Shown piece after piece: positions 8,717 to 17,628 of a DNA stretch of 64,000 bases. The position numbers were made by a program, and so were the translations under genes. Each line of letters starts with the position of its first letter. The stretch's first letter is position 1. The stretch is from the NCBI GenBank assembly GCA_963664945.1, contig OY761822.1, forward strand, positions 5,580,001 to 5,644,000, written 5' to 3'. Under the pieces are notes generated by a model. The model worked only from the letters and a program-made list of their open reading frames with translations, searched no databases and had not been told where the DNA came from. This DNA comes from UBA6522 sp963664945 (GTDB taxonomy: Bacteria; Pseudomonadota; Gammaproteobacteria; Steroidobacterales; Rariloculaceae).

Positions 8717-9640
8717 ATGGCCAGGTACATCGTCAAACGACTGTTGACTGCCGTACCGGTCGTGTTCGGGGTAATTTCGGTCGCCTTTGTCCTTCTGTAT
8801 CTCCTGCCGGGAGATCCCGCTTCCACCATGCTGGCCAGATCCGGTGCGTCTGCGCAGGACATCGCGCAACTACGCACTGAATTGGGATTGGACGATCCCC
8901 TGTACGAGCAATTCGCCAGCTACGTCGTCAGAACCGTTCAAGGTGACTTCGGCCGATCGATGGTGAGCCAGGAGCCGGTGCTGGAGCTGTTGATGGCGAG
9001 GCTTCCGACTACGCTGGAGTTGGTGATGGCCGCGCTACTGATGGCGATTCCCATCGGTACGCTGCTGGGGATGACTGCCGCGATTCACCAGAATTCCTGG
9101 ATCGACCGCCTGGTGGTGGCATTTGCGTCTTTGGGAGTATCGATACCTTCCTTCTGGCTGGGTCTCATGCTGATTCTGTTCTTCTCGGTCGCCTTGGGCT
9201 GGCTTCCGTCCTTCGGACAGGGCGGCTTTCGGCACCTGATTCTGCCGGCGGCGGTTTTGGCGTTTGGAGCGGTCGGCACCATAACGCGGACAGCGCGCAC
9301 CAGCATGGTGGACGTGCTGAAGCAGGACTACATCGTCATGGCACGATCGAAGGGCCTGGCCGAGCACACGACGTTGGTGCGTCATGCCCTGAGAAACGCG
9401 CTCGTTCCGATCGTGACGGTCATTGGCCTGCAGTTCGGATGGCTGTTGTCGGGATCGATCATCGTCGAAGCCGTATTCTCCCGCCAGGGGCTGGGACTGA
9501 TCCTGATCGATTCCGTGCTGGAGCAAGACTTGCCGGTGGTACAGGGAGCGGTGCTGCTGAGTTCGATTCTCTACATTTTCCTTAATCTGGTGGTCGACAT
9601 CGCATACGTATTTGTCGATCCGAAAGTCCGCTACGGATAG
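8717..9640 (+). CDS. ABC transporter permease, DppB type
   Basis: 307 residues starting at ATG 8717 (MARYIVKRLL), the usual N-terminus of DppB/OppB permeases. The open frame extends further upstream, but that extension overlaps the previous gene. The protein has the N-terminal membrane helix, the LPGDPA segment, a cytoplasmic loop containing the EAA-type signature (ARSKGLAEHTTLVRHALRNA) and about six membrane segments. It forms the inner-membrane channel with the DppC-type subunit encoded 17 bp downstream. Confidence 0.92.
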   Translation: MARYIVKRLLTAVPVVFGVISVAFVLLYLLPGDPASTMLARSGASAQDIAQLRTELGLDDPLYEQFASYVVRTVQGDFGRSMVSQEPVLELLMARLPTTLELVMAALLMAIPIGTLLGMTAAIHQNSWIDRLVVAFASLGVSIPSFWLGLMLILFFSVALGWLPSFGQGGFRHLILPAAVLAFGAVGTITRTARTSMVDVLKQDYIVMARSKGLAEHTTLVRHALRNALVPIVTVIGLQFGWLLSGSIIVEAVFSRQGLGLILIDSVLEQDLPVVQGAVLLSSILYIFLNLVVDIAYVFVDPKVRYG

Positions 9641-9657
9641 GACGGCGGAGACGAATC

Positions 9658-10539
9658 GTGGACCAAACGATTGCCGGCAGCAACGAAACCATCGCGAAAC
9701 CGCAAAGCCCCACGCGAATTGCGCTGAATCGCCTGCTGGAAGACAAGATCGCAATATCCTGCATCGGCATGCTTGTGCTGTTCTTCCTCCTGGCTGCGGG
9801 CGCCGCCTATCTCGCGCCATACGATCCGTATCACGCATCACCGGAGGAATCGCTGCTGCCCCCGAGCTGGTCTCACCTCATGGGTACCGACCTGATCGGG
9901 CGGGACGTCTTCAGCAGGGTTCTCTTCGGTGCCCGGATTTCAATGTCGATCGGCTTCATATCCGTAGGCATATCCGCGACCATCGGCGTGACGCTGGGCT
10001 TGATCGCCGGTTACTACGGCAGATTCGTCGATACGATCATCATGCGCTTCATCGATACCCTGATGGCATTTCCCGGGATCCTTCTGGCATTGACCATCAT
10101 CGCGCTTCTGGGTCCCGGAGTTCTCAATGTCATGATCGCCGTGGGGATAGGGGGCATTCCCAGTTACGCCCGCCTGGTGCGCGGGTCCACCCTTTCAATC
10201 AAGGAAGAAGTGTATGTCGACGCCGCAAGGTCTGTCGGCGCGAGAGACTGGCGAATCATGCGGGACCATATCCTGCCGAACGCATTTCCGCCCGTGCTGG
10301 TGCTGATCAGCATGTCCTATGGCTGGGCATTCCTGAGCGCCGCCGGTCTGAGTTTTCTCGGTCTCGGGGCGGAATCGCCCGCGGTGGAATGGGGCGCGAT
10401 GCTCAACGACAGCCGGGCACTGCTTTGGGTCGCTCCCTGGACTGCCATCTTTCCGGGGATCGCCATCATGTGTGTGGTGCTTTCGACAAATCTGCTGGGC
10501 GATTCGCTACGGGACGCCATTGATCCGCGCCTGCGTTAA
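9658..10539 (+). CDS. ABC transporter permease, DppC type
   Basis: 293 residues from a GTG start with GGCGGAG upstream. The layout is that of DppC/OppC: a polar N-terminus, a first membrane helix near residue 30, the periplasmic motif HLMGTDLIGRDVFSRVLFGA, and the EAA-type loop (DAARSVGARDWRIMRDHILP) that contacts the ATPases. It pairs with the preceding permease and probably belongs to one transcript from 7084 to 12539. Confidence 0.92.
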   Translation: MDQTIAGSNETIAKPQSPTRIALNRLLEDKIAISCIGMLVLFFLLAAGAAYLAPYDPYHASPEESLLPPSWSHLMGTDLIGRDVFSRVLFGARISMSIGFISVGISATIGVTLGLIAGYYGRFVDTIIMRFIDTLMAFPGILLALTIIALLGPGVLNVMIAVGIGGIPSYARLVRGSTLSIKEEVYVDAARSVGARDWRIMRDHILPNAFPPVLVLISMSYGWAFLSAAGLSFLGLGAESPAVEWGAMLNDSRALLWVAPWTAIFPGIAIMCVVLSTNLLGDSLRDAIDPRLR

Positions 10540-10548
10540 CAACGCGAA

Positions 10549-11562
10549 ATGACGGTACTGGAAGTTACAGGCCTGACGACGCAATTTCACACGCGAGAGG
10601 GCGTGGTCAGGGCGGTCGACGACGTTTCGTTTGAACTTGATCAGGGGGAAACGCTGGCAATCGTGGGCGAAAGTGGCAGCGGCAAGAGCTGCACGGTGCT
10701 ATCGATCCTGCAGCTTGTACAGACACCGCCCGGCAGGATTGTCGCGGGTGAAGTCCGTTACGGGGGGCGCAATCTATTGGAGCTGAGCGAGCGCGAGATG
10801 CGCGCCGTACGCGGCAAGAGCATTTCCATGATTCTTCAGGATCCCATGACATCCCTGAATCCCTTGCTGACCGTGGCGACTCAAATTGGCGAAGTGCTGC
10901 AGTTGCACATGGGATTGGACAAACGCCAGGCTCGCCGAAGGACGACGGAACTGCTTCGCATGGTCGGTATCCCCGAACCGGAAATGAGGTTGGATAACTA
11001 CCCGCACCAGCTATCCGGAGGCCTGCGCCAACGAGTGATGATCGGGATCGGTCTGGCCTGCGGTCCTGACGTATTGATTGCGGACGAGCCGACCACGGCG
11101 CTGGACGTGACGATCCAGGCTCAAATCATCGATCTGATCAAGCGCCTGCGAGACGAATTCGGCATGTCAATTATCTGGATTACCCACGATCTGGGGGTGG
11201 TGGCGGGCCTGGCGGATCGGGTGATGGTGATGTATGCAGGCCAGGTCGTCGAAGTAGCCCCCGTCGAGCGGCTTTATCGCGAACCACGACATCCCTATAC
11301 CATCGGTCTGCTGAACTGCCTGCCGCGACTGGACGTTGCTCGTGCGGAAAGGCTGACTGCGATCAAGGGATTGCCGCCGGTCCTGATTGGCAAAGCGGCA
11401 GGATGCCCATTTTCGCCGCGTTGTCCACAGGCCATCGAAAAGTGCTCGAAAAAGCGGCCCGACCTGAAACCGGCGGGGCGTGGGCATCGTGTTGCTTGCT
11501 GGGCCGCGAGGCTATCGGATCAGGATTCCCGTGGACAGCTTGACGAAATGTACCTGAAATGA
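10549..11562 (+). CDS. ABC transporter ATP-binding protein, DppD type
   Basis: 337 residues. Walker A GESGSGKS is near residue 40, the signature LSGGLRQR near residue 155, and Walker B LIADEPTTALD near residue 175. The C-terminal oligopeptide-transporter extension has the Cys cluster CPFSPRCPQAIEKC found in DppD/OppD ATPases, which may bind an iron-sulfur cluster. It powers the import channel encoded upstream. The stop overlaps the next start as ATGA. Confidence 0.93.
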   Translation: MTVLEVTGLTTQFHTREGVVRAVDDVSFELDQGETLAIVGESGSGKSCTVLSILQLVQTPPGRIVAGEVRYGGRNLLELSEREMRAVRGKSISMILQDPMTSLNPLLTVATQIGEVLQLHMGLDKRQARRRTTELLRMVGIPEPEMRLDNYPHQLSGGLRQRVMIGIGLACGPDVLIADEPTTALDVTIQAQIIDLIKRLRDEFGMSIIWITHDLGVVAGLADRVMVMYAGQVVEVAPVERLYREPRHPYTIGLLNCLPRLDVARAERLTAIKGLPPVLIGKAAGCPFSPRCPQAIEKCSKKRPDLKPAGRGHRVACWAARLSDQDSRGQLDEMYLK

Positions 11563-12539
11563 CGTCAGACGAAGTTTTGATAAGGGTTCGCAACCTGAAG
11601 ATGCACTTCCCTGTACGCCAGGGTGCCGTTTTCGATCGTTCACGCGCCTGCATCAGGGCTGTGGACGGTATAAGCCTTGACATCAGGAAAGGCGAGACCT
11701 TGGGCCTGGTCGGCGAATCGGGGTGCGGCAAGTCGACTCTGGGGCGAGTCATCCTGCAGATGCATCGACCCACTGCGGGCGAAGTCTACTTTCGTGACAT
11801 GAACCTGACTTCCATGCAGCGGAATCGTTTGCGTCGGATGCGTCGTCACATGCAGATGATCTTTCAGGACCCATATGCCTCGCTGAATCCGCGGATGACG
11901 GTCGGCGATATCGTTGCGGAGCCGCTCATCGTGCATAACATTTCGAGCGGCAAAAAGCGCCGGGAGCGGGTCCAGGCGCTCTTCGAATTGGTCGGACTGA
12001 ATCCAGTCTTCGTGAATCGCTACCCGCACGAGTTTTCGGGCGGACAGCGGCAGCGTGTCGGCGTCGCGCGTGCCCTGGCCGTGAACCCGGATTTCATCGT
12101 CTGCGATGAGGCCATCGCCGCCCTTGACGTCTCAATCCAGGCACAAATCATCAACCTGCTGATGGATCTGCAGGAGAAGCTCAACCTGACCTACCTTTTC
12201 ATCGCGCACGACTTGTCCGTGGTACGGCACATTTCCGACCGGGTGGCCGTGATGTATCTCGGCAAGATCGTGGAACTGGCCTCTCGGCAGGATCTGTATG
12301 CCAATCCCCGGCACCCCTATACCAGAATCCTGCTTTCGTCGATTCCCGTACCGAATCCGAAATCCGAGAAAATACGTCGGGGCGAGCTGCTTTCGGGCGA
12401 TCCGCCCAGCCCGGCGAATCCTCCGAAGGGCTGCAACCTGAGCACGCGCTGTCCGCTGGCGGCAGCAGAATGCTACAAGCATGAACCGGACTTAATGGAA
12501 ATGGGCCAAGGTCACTGGGCGGCATGTTTTCGAGCCTGA
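11559..12539 (+). CDS. ABC transporter ATP-binding protein, DppF type
   Basis: 326 residues with Walker A GESGCGKS, signature FSGGQRQRVGVARAL and Walker B VCDEAIAALDVS. In the last motif the residue after DE is Ala-Ile rather than the usual Pro-Thr, which does not touch the catalytic glutamate. The oligopeptide-type C-terminal extension carries CNLSTRCPLAAAEC. It is the second ATPase of the importer, translationally coupled to the first by ATGA. It ends 37 bp before the DUF2877 gene. Confidence 0.93.
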   Translation: MTSDEVLIRVRNLKMHFPVRQGAVFDRSRACIRAVDGISLDIRKGETLGLVGESGCGKSTLGRVILQMHRPTAGEVYFRDMNLTSMQRNRLRRMRRHMQMIFQDPYASLNPRMTVGDIVAEPLIVHNISSGKKRRERVQALFELVGLNPVFVNRYPHEFSGGQRQRVGVARALAVNPDFIVCDEAIAALDVSIQAQIINLLMDLQEKLNLTYLFIAHDLSVVRHISDRVAVMYLGKIVELASRQDLYANPRHPYTRILLSSIPVPNPKSEKIRRGELLSGDPPSPANPPKGCNLSTRCPLAAAECYKHEPDLMEMGQGHWAACFRA

Positions 12540-12576
12540 GACTCGGCTCCGAGAACTTCACGCCAGGCTCTCAACG

Positions 12577-13491
12577 GTGATCGAAAGACAGTGCAGAGCG
12601 CGCTCCGCGAGTCGCCCGGCCTGGGACAGACTTGCAAACGCCGCGAATGGCGGTGAAGTCCTGGCAGTCTTTCGCCGGACTCTTATCCTCAATTTCAAGC
12701 CCTGCTCCGCAATGGATGAGATTGGGGCCTCGGTAATGGCTCTTGTTCTGCCTGAAATTGGCAATGGCCCTCTGAACATCGTTCTCGATGAACAAGTCGA
12801 TGCACTGAACGGCTTTCGATCGAACCAAAGCGCCTGTTTTCGTCATGGCGAGCTGCGTGTCGGGAAGACGTGCATTCTGTTGGATCGCGCATCGATCTGG
12901 GAGCCTCGTCCCGATTGGAGCAAATTGCGATCAAAGCCCGAAGAAGTGACCAGAGCACTGGAAACAGCACTGAGCCGAGTGCAATGCGAGGCGTCATCGA
13001 CATCCATCCTGGAGGTGATTTGCCCATCGGTCTGCCTGGTCGCGACCCGGCCGACAATTCGCGAATTCCTTTGCACGGCTCGACGGGGTATGGACGCGCT
13101 GGAGGTTGGTTTGAAGGGGGAGCCGGGCGCGCTTTATTCCGGCGTCTCGCAGTTGGCTGGGCTGGGTCCGGGACTGACGCCGGCTGGTGACGACTTTCTT
13201 GCCGGTGTGATGTTGTATCTCTGGCTGCGCCACGCTGACCCGCTTGTCGTTTGCCGGTCTATCTTGCAGGTTGCGGGTCCCCGCACGACGCTATTGTCAG
13301 GCGCAATGCTGCAGCGAGCGGCGGCAGGTGAGTGCAATGCTGACTGGCATCATTTTTTCCACTCAGTCACGACCGGAGATCGAAAACGTTCAGGCGTTGC
13401 GGTTGGCCGGATTCTTGCCCATGGCAACACCTCCGGAAGCGACTCTGTGGCTGGTTTCCTGTGGATGAGCAGACTGCGGCAAATTCTGTAA
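12577..13491 (+). CDS. DUF2877 protein (AllH/YlbF-like carbamoyltransferase subunit)
   Basis: 304 residues from a GTG start. The family hallmark GLGPGLTPAGDDFLAG is near residue 200, and the C-terminal GNTSGSDSVAGF segment is also typical. In E. coli AllH (YlbF) is the DUF2877 subunit of oxamate carbamoyltransferase with AllF and AllG. Here it sits at the end of the importer operon, about 9 kb from the DUF1116 genes and 6 kb from fdrA, so the usual compact cluster is broken up. Assignment to the family is strong. Participation in one complex with the FdrA and DUF1116 proteins of this window is inferred. Confidence 0.85.
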   Translation: MIERQCRARSASRPAWDRLANAANGGEVLAVFRRTLILNFKPCSAMDEIGASVMALVLPEIGNGPLNIVLDEQVDALNGFRSNQSACFRHGELRVGKTCILLDRASIWEPRPDWSKLRSKPEEVTRALETALSRVQCEASSTSILEVICPSVCLVATRPTIREFLCTARRGMDALEVGLKGEPGALYSGVSQLAGLGPGLTPAGDDFLAGVMLYLWLRHADPLVVCRSILQVAGPRTTLLSGAMLQRAAAGECNADWHHFFHSVTTGDRKRSGVAVGRILAHGNTSGSDSVAGFLWMSRLRQIL

Positions 13492-13530
13492 TCGGCGAGA
13501 GGGAAGCCATAGCTAGCAGCCCAGCCTGCT

Positions 13531-14040
13531 TCACTCGGACCAGGGATTCACCAGATCGGTCATCGGCCACGGAAACGGAGTCTCCCCTTCATCCAATGGC
13601 AAGTCCCCGGCTTCCTGCAGCCGGCTCGCGCGCCCGTCCGTGTACTCTTTCAGCAGAATGATCTTGCCGTCCTGAACCCTGCCGATTGCGACGGTGCCCA
13701 CAGCGGTTCTCCTGCCGTTGGATATCTTGGTAGTCGCAAACTGGTATTCGGCGGCAAACCGGTCGCCATCCACCAGAACCCAGTTCACATAAACCCGTGT
13801 GTCCTCGAAATTTGCCTGCCAATAGCGAAAGACATCAAGCGCCCCTGCCGCATCCGTGCGCTCGCCCGGAAAGGCGAACAGAAGATCCGGGTGTGCGGTT
13901 GACAGGAATACAGCTTCATCTCCGCTTTCCCACGACTCCAACGAGGCGACGACCAGTGCCTCGATTTCGTCGGACGTGTTGCTGCAGCCCGACGCAACGC
14001 ATGCAATTGCGGAGACTGCGCAAAGCAGGAACAGTCGCAT
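13531..14040 (-). CDS. Lipoprotein with SnoaL/NTF2-like domain
   Basis: 169 residues from ATG 14040. A signal peptide runs to a lipobox-like VASGC at about residue 20. The mature part has the compact SnoaL/NTF2-like pattern (ALVVASLESWESGDEAVFLS, then GDRFAAEYQFATTK and KIILLKEYTDGR). NTF2-like folds bind small ligands or act as isomerases. No catalytic set is evident here. It begins 14 bp after the TonB receptor stop, so it is likely co-transcribed. It converges with the DUF2877 gene. The function is unknown. Confidence 0.7.
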   Translation of the reverse strand: MRLFLLCAVSAIACVASGCSNTSDEIEALVVASLESWESGDEAVFLSTAHPDLLFAFPGERTDAAGALDVFRYWQANFEDTRVYVNWVLVDGDRFAAEYQFATTKISNGRRTAVGTVAIGRVQDGKIILLKEYTDGRASRLQEAGDLPLDEGETPFPWPMTDLVNPWSE

Positions 14041-14054
14041 GGGCAGGGCGCTTC

Positions 14055-16229
14055 CTACCAGTTGTACCCTACGGTGGCCCCGATCCAGCGTGGCTTGCCG
14101 TACACATCGGTGGAGAATCCCAGGAACGCCAGATCGAAGGAAAACGTTCGATACACCGTATCGCTCAGATTTTCCGCGAATACGCCCGCGTTCCATCTGC
14201 CGTCCGCGCCATACCACATCAGGCGGGCGTTGGTAATGGAATAGCCATCTTCGAAGTGGCTCGGGCTGTTGAATGAATCGAAATATTGTTCGTCGAACCG
14301 ACTGTAGTCGCCCTCGACAGCCATGCTTCCCCCGCCTGAGAGATCCCACTCGTATCTACCCAGGAGGGTCAGCTTGAGGTCGGGCGTCAACGGCATTTTC
14401 GTATCGACCATCTGCAGACCGAACAACGTCACGTCCTTCAGGGTCGCGTCCAGAAAGGTTGCCGTTGCAAACACGTCGAAACCATCCGATGGCGAAGCGG
14501 CCAACTCCAATTCCACCCCGCTGATTTCCGCATCCGAGTTGAATGCCTGTGCGCTCAACGTTGTGCCATCGAACTGAAAGGCTTGAGAGTCTTCGTAATT
14601 GTACGAGAATGCGGCCCCGTTAAACCGTATGGTGTCGTCCTGAAAACTGGACTTGAAGCCAGCCTCGAAACTGTTCAGCGTCTCGGTATCAACGGGAATG
14701 CCCGGTATGGCGCCCGCTCTTGCCGTGAACCCCAGGTTGAAGAGTCCCGCCTTGTGTCCTCTGGATACCCCGGCATACGCCAATGTATTGTCGTTGGGGG
14801 TCCAGGACAAGCGCAAATTGAAATCCGCGTTGCTGTCGTCGATCGTTGCCAGGTCGCCGACCGTTGATGAATTGAAGACCAGGCCGGTATCCTGGTTATC
14901 CAGGTCGTAGTTCTTTTCTTCCTGGGTGAATCGCAGGCCCAGGGTCACACCAACCGTGTCGGAAAACTGGTAATCGAGGTTACCGAACAGCGCTTGCGAC
15001 GCCGTCGTCAGCTCGTAGTTGACAGGTGCTCTGCTGACAGCGCAGCCGCCTGCAAATCCGGGCGAGCAACGAGCTTGACTCCCGTCGATGTCATAGTTGA
15101 TGAAGTAGATGCCGGCCAGCCACTGGAGTCTGTCCAAACCTCCGGCGACCCTGAATTCCTGAGAAAACTGGTCGCCGTTCGGGTGTACTTCGGTGCCTCG
15201 CTCGAATGGAGTGCCGTCACTGTCGAACAGGGCATCTTTCGATGTCTGTTCGAATCCCGTGACCGAAACGAATTCCATGGTGTCTCCTGTCCACGCCACG
15301 CGAGCAATTCCCGTAGTTTGTTCCGTTTCGAGATAGATGTCCCTGTTGGAGTGCGTGTCCCGGGGATCATCGGGCGTGGGCTCGATGAACCCCGCGTAAC
15401 CCGGATTGCCGATATTCGGGATTGCCTTGAAGGTTGGGGGCGGATCATCGGCGCTCACATGAGAGAACATGTTGCCGGCATCGTTGTCATTCGAGCTGTG
15501 CTGCAGCAGCAGGTTGACGCTCAGGGCATCGCTTGGCTCGAACAGTATCTGCCCCCGTATCCCGGTGTTGTTCAGTGCATTGCCGTCCTCGTTGCTGGCA
15601 ACGGAATTTTCCACCCAACCGTCGTACTGATGCTTCAGGATGGAAATACGAGCCGACGCGGTGTCGCCCAGCGGTCCGCCAAGCGCACCTTCAAACTTGA
15701 CCCGATTGTATTCGCCATACGTGAAATTCGCGTAACCTCCTACTTCCCTGGAAGGTTTCGCTGTCACGTAGTGGATCAGGCCGCCTGTCGCATTTCGGCC
15801 ATACAACGTGCCCTGCGGACCGCGCAGGATCTCGATGCGTTCGAGGTCGAATATCTGTTGATCGAGACCGATCAGGTTAGCCTTGTAGAATTCGTCAATG
15901 TAGACCGCTGACGGACTCTCGTTGATATCGGAAAAGTCTCTTTGCGACACGCCTCGTAGTGAGATAAAGGGAAAATCCCCATCGCCCGAGTTTTGCCCCA
16001 TTGTGAGGCCGGGGGTATAGAGGGCGAGGTCGAGCGTACTGTCGATACCCAGTTCCCTGGCCCGATCGCCCGAAAAGGCGTTCATGCTGATTGGGACGTC
16101 CCGGGCTGCTTCCTCGCGCTTTTGGGCCGTGACGACAATTTCTTCCAGCCCTTGCGCGTAAACGGATACTGATGGAGCACTCACCAGAGCAACGAGGGGC
16201 GGAGCCACGAGTCTTGTCACCTTGATCAT
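14055..16229 (-). CDS. TonB-dependent outer-membrane receptor
   Basis: About 724 residues. A signal peptide (MIKVTRLVAPPLVALVSAPS) is followed by the TonB box LEEIVVTAQKRE, a plug domain with GPQGTLYGRNATGG, and a long beta-barrel ending in aromatic WIGATVGYNW, typical of outer-membrane insertion. Three consecutive ATG codons occur, and the third (16229) has the best-spaced AGAGGGG site. The receptor imports a bulky substrate across the outer membrane. The ligand is unknown but is probably one used by the nearby enzymes. Confidence 0.92.
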   Translation of the reverse strand: MIKVTRLVAPPLVALVSAPSVSVYAQGLEEIVVTAQKREEAARDVPISMNAFSGDRARELGIDSTLDLALYTPGLTMGQNSGDGDFPFISLRGVSQRDFSDINESPSAVYIDEFYKANLIGLDQQIFDLERIEILRGPQGTLYGRNATGGLIHYVTAKPSREVGGYANFTYGEYNRVKFEGALGGPLGDTASARISILKHQYDGWVENSVASNEDGNALNNTGIRGQILFEPSDALSVNLLLQHSSNDNDAGNMFSHVSADDPPPTFKAIPNIGNPGYAGFIEPTPDDPRDTHSNRDIYLETEQTTGIARVAWTGDTMEFVSVTGFEQTSKDALFDSDGTPFERGTEVHPNGDQFSQEFRVAGGLDRLQWLAGIYFINYDIDGSQARCSPGFAGGCAVSRAPVNYELTTASQALFGNLDYQFSDTVGVTLGLRFTQEEKNYDLDNQDTGLVFNSSTVGDLATIDDSNADFNLRLSWTPNDNTLAYAGVSRGHKAGLFNLGFTARAGAIPGIPVDTETLNSFEAGFKSSFQDDTIRFNGAAFSYNYEDSQAFQFDGTTLSAQAFNSDAEISGVELELAASPSDGFDVFATATFLDATLKDVTLFGLQMVDTKMPLTPDLKLTLLGRYEWDLSGGGSMAVEGDYSRFDEQYFDSFNSPSHFEDGYSITNARLMWYGADGRWNAGVFAENLSDTVYRTFSFDLAFLGFSTDVYGKPRWIGATVGYNW

Positions 16230-16414
16230 CATCATCCCCTCTTTTGCGCTTGGCAATTGTTGGTGCGGGGACGCGACCTGGTTCGGTGGACTCCGGTACT
16301 TGCCGTTAGCTGACCGGGTCATCAGACCGGCGTCGTCGCACCATAGTCGAGATACGCGGTAACACTACCACGGGCCATGAATTGGCACAAATGTTCGCGA
16401 TAAGAACTTCCGCG

Positions 16415-17467
16415 CTAATTCACATGAAATCCCGATTGGTTCCACGTCGCCATGATTTCGCGCGTGGCCCGACCCATGACATCGCTTTCCAGGTAGGTCT
16501 CATCGCCAAACACGGCGTCGGACACCATGCGGTCCAGGTCCACCTTGGTCGCCAATTCAATGGCGAGGTCTTGCGCGATCGCCAGGTCGTCGCCGAAGAA
16601 GGAGTGCTGATACTCCGCGTAAACGATCCGGGGCTTGGCTTCTTCCACGGACAGAAGCCATTGGAAAAACTGCGTCATCGTATACATGACCCGCGGTTGG
16701 TGGAGCCCCAGGATGACCACTCGTAGGTCATCCCACTTTTCGTGAGGATACTCTGCCTTCCAGTGTTCCATCTGGGCACCGAATTGATTCAACTGCTCCA
16801 GGGCTCCCACACGCAGATTTTCCGCGATGAGGGGTCGAATGGGTTCAAAATACTCCTTGAACCCTTCCCTGGTAGCGACGCCCGAACCGGTAATTTCCAC
16901 GATGTAGTCCTCCGTCGAGGAAAGAATCGTGGCGATTCGCATCCGCGCCTGACTGTCCACAGGCAACTGTTCCACAAACCCGAGAGCATTCCGGATACTT
17001 CGCCCATATTCCGTCAGCCTCGTGATCTGATCCGGCGAAAACCTGTCACCCTCCATCATGGAGATGATGGAGATCACGCCAATCACGGGATGTGATGCCC
17101 GTGCCATGAGGAAGTAAGTGGACTTGTCCATTTCGAATCGAACGTGCTCCCCGTTCTCTCGTATCAGGGTCATGTTGAGCAGATCCTGCAAGATCACTGG
17201 AGAATTGAATACGACCTCTTCACGGTGATGCTCGACGGCGTCGTCGTAAGCCCGCCTGAAATGAGTGTCCAGACCCACGAAGGCATCTGTCGCTTCGCTT
17301 GCCGGAGCCGGCTGAGCGGTTACCTGTGCCGTTACCTGTGCCGTCGAGACGCTTGGAGGTATCGCCAGGAATGCACAGGCGGTCAGGCAAACCAGAATGA
17401 GCACTCTCATGCAAACGTACAGCGTGCGGCGCTTTATGATCTTGACGTCGGATATGAGTTGTCGCAT
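16415..17467 (-). CDS. Exported protein of unknown function
   Basis: 350 residues from ATG 17467, which has GGGGAGA just upstream. The open frame continues further but without a ribosome site. A long N-terminal hydrophobic segment (VLILVCLTACAFLAIPP) looks like a signal or anchor, followed by a QVTAQVTAQPAPA linker. The rest is soluble, mostly alpha-helical and acidic, with no recognised motif. It lies between the aminotransferase and TonB receptor genes on the same strand, so it may be a periplasmic part of the same system. I do not recognise the family. Confidence 0.65.
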   Translation of the reverse strand: MRQLISDVKIIKRRTLYVCMRVLILVCLTACAFLAIPPSVSTAQVTAQVTAQPAPASEATDAFVGLDTHFRRAYDDAVEHHREEVVFNSPVILQDLLNMTLIRENGEHVRFEMDKSTYFLMARASHPVIGVISIISMMEGDRFSPDQITRLTEYGRSIRNALGFVEQLPVDSQARMRIATILSSTEDYIVEITGSGVATREGFKEYFEPIRPLIAENLRVGALEQLNQFGAQMEHWKAEYPHEKWDDLRVVILGLHQPRVMYTMTQFFQWLLSVEEAKPRIVYAEYQHSFFGDDLAIAQDLAIELATKVDLDRMVSDAVFGDETYLESDVMGRATREIMATWNQSGFHVN

Positions 17468-17628
17468 TGCGTCTCCCCTCTCAGATGTACTATTTCGATT
17501 CTCAATATATTGGACGCCTTTTTCATCGCATCGCGCGCGTTCGATCATGCAGGCGATGACGGTCTGATCAATCGATTGACCAGCCGTTCGGCGTTAACGC
17601 GATAGTAGGATGGAATCCCGGAAAGTTG